Shown: piece after piece, positions 61,948-64,000 of the stretch | Numbering within the stretch: position 1 is the first letter of the stretch | Layout: each line of letters opens with the position of its first letter | DNA from: Superficieibacter sp. HKU1 | GTDB lineage: Bacteria > Pseudomonadota > Gammaproteobacteria > Enterobacterales > Enterobacteriaceae | Assembly (NCBI RefSeq): GCF_029319185.1 | Contig: NZ_CP119754.1 | Location: 1,426,001-1,490,000, forward strand | Direction: 5' to 3' | DNA: 64,000 nt | The notes under the pieces: generated by a model | What the model was told of the DNA's origin: nothing | Database searches by the model: none | Seen by the model: the letters and a program-made list of their open reading frames with translations, nothing else | Program-made: the position numbers and the translations under genes

Positions 61948-62574
61948 TTATTTAACGGTCCAGCCTTCGGAGTACTGACGGCCGCTGAACAGTTCCAGCA
62001 GGCCGTTAACCTGCTTTAAGCGCAACACTTCGTCGGCATCCATTCCCAGTTCTTTGCCTATTTTTATGTCCTCCCAGCCCAGTTGTACCAGCTCGCGGAC
62101 AATCTCAGACATGGCGTTGATTTGATGGCGGCCACGGGCGCGGTTGTGGCGAATGGTGGAGGCCATTTGTGACGAACGCCGGTCAGACGTCTCTTTCAGA
62201 GTCGCTACGGGCACATAACCTTTCAGTTTTCGCGCCAGTGAACTTTTATGTTGCGCCAGCTGCTGACGATGAAAACCATCAACGATTTCATAATTGCCCT
62301 GCTTGTTTTCTGCGACAACCACGGGTTGCGTAAAGCCATCGGCTTCAAGTGAACGGAACAGAAGTCTGTTTTCTGGCGGTGCTACATTATTCGGATTGTA
62401 ATTATTCGGTGCGAGCTTCTCGTGTCTTACCCATAATACACAATCGACAGGGTTGTCGCTAAAAGGACTCAATTCGTGTAACAGTCGGCGGAAATTATTG
62501 ATTGCCTCAATACGTTCAGCCTCTGGCAACTTATCAAGATAGGCTGCCAGTACTAACATTATTCGCTGTTGCAT
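61948..62574 (-). CDS. ybdM: YbdM, ParB/IbrB-like nuclease-domain protein
   Basis: Protein of 208 aa related to E. coli YbdM and to IbrB, with a ParB/sulfiredoxin-like domain (NPVDCVLWVRHEKLAPNNYN, DGFTQPVVVAENKQGNYEIVDGFHRQQ) and a C-terminal helix-turn-helix-like part (LGWEDIKIGKELGMDADEVL). It is always paired with YbdN-type PAPS-reductase-like proteins; IbrA/IbrB were found as activators of immunoglobulin-binding proteins in E. coli. The ATG at 62574 lies 11 bases after AAGGAG. It overlaps the 3' end of ybdN by 16 bases and ends immediately beside the convergent ybdL stop. Confidence 0.9.
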   Translation of the reverse strand: MQQRIMLVLAAYLDKLPEAERIEAINNFRRLLHELSPFSDNPVDCVLWVRHEKLAPNNYNPNNVAPPENRLLFRSLEADGFTQPVVVAENKQGNYEIVDGFHRQQLAQHKSSLARKLKGYVPVATLKETSDRRSSQMASTIRHNRARGRHQINAMSEIVRELVQLGWEDIKIGKELGMDADEVLRLKQVNGLLELFSGRQYSEGWTVK

Positions 62575-63782
62575 AATATTTTCCACTCCTTGCGTTTATT
62601 TTTTATCCGCTCATTGTAGCGCTGGTAATTCCCTGGTTTATTCGGGCTAAAAGACAGCATCCGGCACCAGTAATCATTATTAAGTAAAACCTTGCATATA
62701 CGTCGCCAGGATGGAATATCTTTAGAACCGATATCACCGGCCTGAGTATCAGGAATATCCATAACACCCTTTTTTTGATACCAGTGTAAATAAACGGCAA
62801 TTTTGTTACGGTAATGCTCGGCGGTTTTCTACGGCATGCTATCAAGTAAAAAGAGCGCATAGCTCTTCCACGTATGGTTATCGGGTTTTATGAGCTGGCG
62901 ATGGCCGTAAAATTTGCTGTCCTGCCCGGCGTAGACACCGCCACTGTGAACGCCACTCACCCGTTCGCACATCAGACCCCAGCGTTCCGGCTCAAGCACA
63001 TGATATAACCACAGACCCTGACGCTGCTCCGGGCCAAAAGGTTCACAAATACGCATATAGCGCGGCGGTACGCCCGCCTGAAACATGAGATTGTAGAGCG
63101 GATTATAGGGTTGACGGTTTTTGGCAAACCACGTCCAGATATCGGCTGTTTTCCAGTCGTATATCGGATAAACGTACCATGCATGCGACCCAGGCGCGAG
63201 CGTGGTCCAGGGTTTATCATCAGAAAAGCGATGCTTACGCCGGGACGCAATCGACAAAAAACGATTGTAAGATTCGTCGGCGCGAATGCCAACCATGACG
63301 GCGGCGGGGCGTTTTTGCGAGAACCATTCGGCAAATTCCTGAACGAAGTCCTCGAATGTCATCCCTGATTTATAAAACGGGAAAAAACTGTGGGCGGTGA
63401 TCGCGTAATCCGGAGGCTGTCTCACCCATTTGACCCCTGGCTCCCAGCATTGCCACTCAGGCGTAAATTGCGAAAGCGAATTTTGCGTGGTCAGCGGCAG
63501 AGCAACCCAATAAAACGTGTCGATGACATCGCTGTAGTAATCATGCAGACGTTCACAATGCGCAATGGTGCAGGAAAATTGTGCTTCCCAGTCAATAAAC
63601 AGGACGCTGATTTTTTTCCCTGATTCACGCGCTAGCTGGGCGGTAAGGTGAAGCATTAAGGTTGAATCTTTACCACCTGAAAAAGAAACGCATACGCGAG
63701 GGAAATTTTCCAGCGTCCACCGGATACGTTCCCGGCTGGCTTCCAGAACATTCTGGACCAGAGGAAATTTATGCAGAGACAT
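62559..63782 (-). pseudogene. ybdN: ybdN, PAPS-reductase-like protein interrupted by an in-frame amber stop
   Basis: Homologue of E. coli YbdN/IbrA, a PP-loop protein of the phosphoadenosine-phosphosulfate reductase/DndC group (SFSGGKDST near residue 35). Translation from 63782 (SLHKFPLVQNVL) proceeds to LFLLDSMP and meets TAG at 62829-62831. In the same frame the homology continues without shift (KTAEHYRNKIAVYLHWYQKK, then DIPSWRRICKVLLNNDYWCR) to a TAA at 62559. The full frame would be about 407 codons, against 406 aa in E. coli, where the position holds Glu; one base change explains it. The truncated product has about 317 residues and keeps the PP-loop domain. It may be a recent pseudogene, a sequencing error or a read-through site. 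Confidence 0.85.
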
Positions 63783-64000
63783 TTTTCTACCGTTTTGGAG
63801 GTTAGAAAGGTTGAATTTGATTAACATAGCTTATAAATAAGCTGCGTTAAAGAGCAAGGGAATTATTGCGCATCTTTTCAGATTAGTAAAATATTTTATT
63901 TATATATGTAATATGAATAATATTTTTGTTAATGATGCTAGAGAGACTGTATTTTATTAATAAAGTTTGCAAAGGTTGAATTATTGAGAGAGGCGCGGTT
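63783..64000. other. A/T-rich non-coding region upstream of ybdN
   Basis: The last 218 bases contain no gene I can support on either strand. They are much richer in A and T than the rest of the window, with runs such as AAATATTTTATTTATATATG, and probably hold the ybdN promoter and sites for silencing proteins such as H-NS. A short palindrome, AGCTTATAAATAAGCT, lies near 63830. Confidence 0.5.

Noticed and set aside
62603..62860. Small hydrophobic frame in the ybdN tail region
   Set aside because: It lies out of frame over sequence that clearly encodes the conserved C-terminus of YbdN.

Overview
The window is a chromosomal segment of an enterobacterium. The main evidence is a complete enterobactin block (entD, fepA, fes, ybdZ, entF, fepC, fepG, fepD, entS, fepB, entC, entE, entB, entA, entH) followed by cstA, ybdD, hcxA (ybdH), ybdL, ybdM and ybdN, with proteins close to their Escherichia coli versions in length and sequence. 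REP elements, Fur boxes and MetJ boxes agree. The absence of fepE between entF and fepC, and the presence of mtnK/mtnA between hcxA and ybdL, point to the Enterobacter/Klebsiella side of the family rather than Escherichia; I cannot name the genus.

Layout. 1-7.8 kb: an operon for a peptide/opine-type ABC importer (binding protein cut by the window edge) ending in an amidase and an M20-type carbamoyl-amino-acid amidohydrolase. 7.8-14.8 kb: a MocR-type regulator facing a polar amino acid ABC importer, with a YdfG-like dehydrogenase and a class III aminotransferase, which looks like an omega-amino-acid uptake and catabolic unit. 14.8-15.1 kb: a BIME with three 65-bp tandem REP units. 15.1-21.1 kb: an operon for an FGGY sugar kinase, a fucose/arabinose-isomerase-like protein and a two-subunit transketolase, divergent from a SorC-type regulator. 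21.1-26.2 kb: an accessory patch with two orphan lipoproteins, five small AriR/YmgB-family genes and a MATE exporter. 26.3-30.6 kb: an RbsABC-type sugar importer with a DUF2291 lipoprotein; its promoter shares a 33-bp element with the kinase/transketolase promoter 10 kb away, so the two operons are probably one regulon split by the accessory patch. 30.7-49.5 kb: enterobactin synthesis, export, uptake and hydrolysis, with three divergent Fur-type control regions. 49.7-53.2 kb: cstA, ybdD, hcxA. 53.4-58.3 kb: a second Rbs-type ABC importer plus an LVIVD beta-propeller protein. 58.3-61.9 kb: mtnK, mtnA and ybdL. 62-63.8 kb: ybdM and an amber-interrupted ybdN.

Two ideas stand out. First, candidate MetJ boxes lie in front of the second ABC importer, between mtnK and mtnA, and in front of ybdL. 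With the position of the importer between hcxA and ybdL, this suggests a methionine-salvage island with a dedicated importer for a thio-sugar such as 5-methylthioribose, plus an uncharacterised beta-propeller protein. Second, the split sugar regulon (importer, isomerase, kinase, two-part transketolase, SorC regulator) matches the general logic of pathways for unusual pentoses such as D-apiose. Both are inferences from reading the sequence; no database search was possible.
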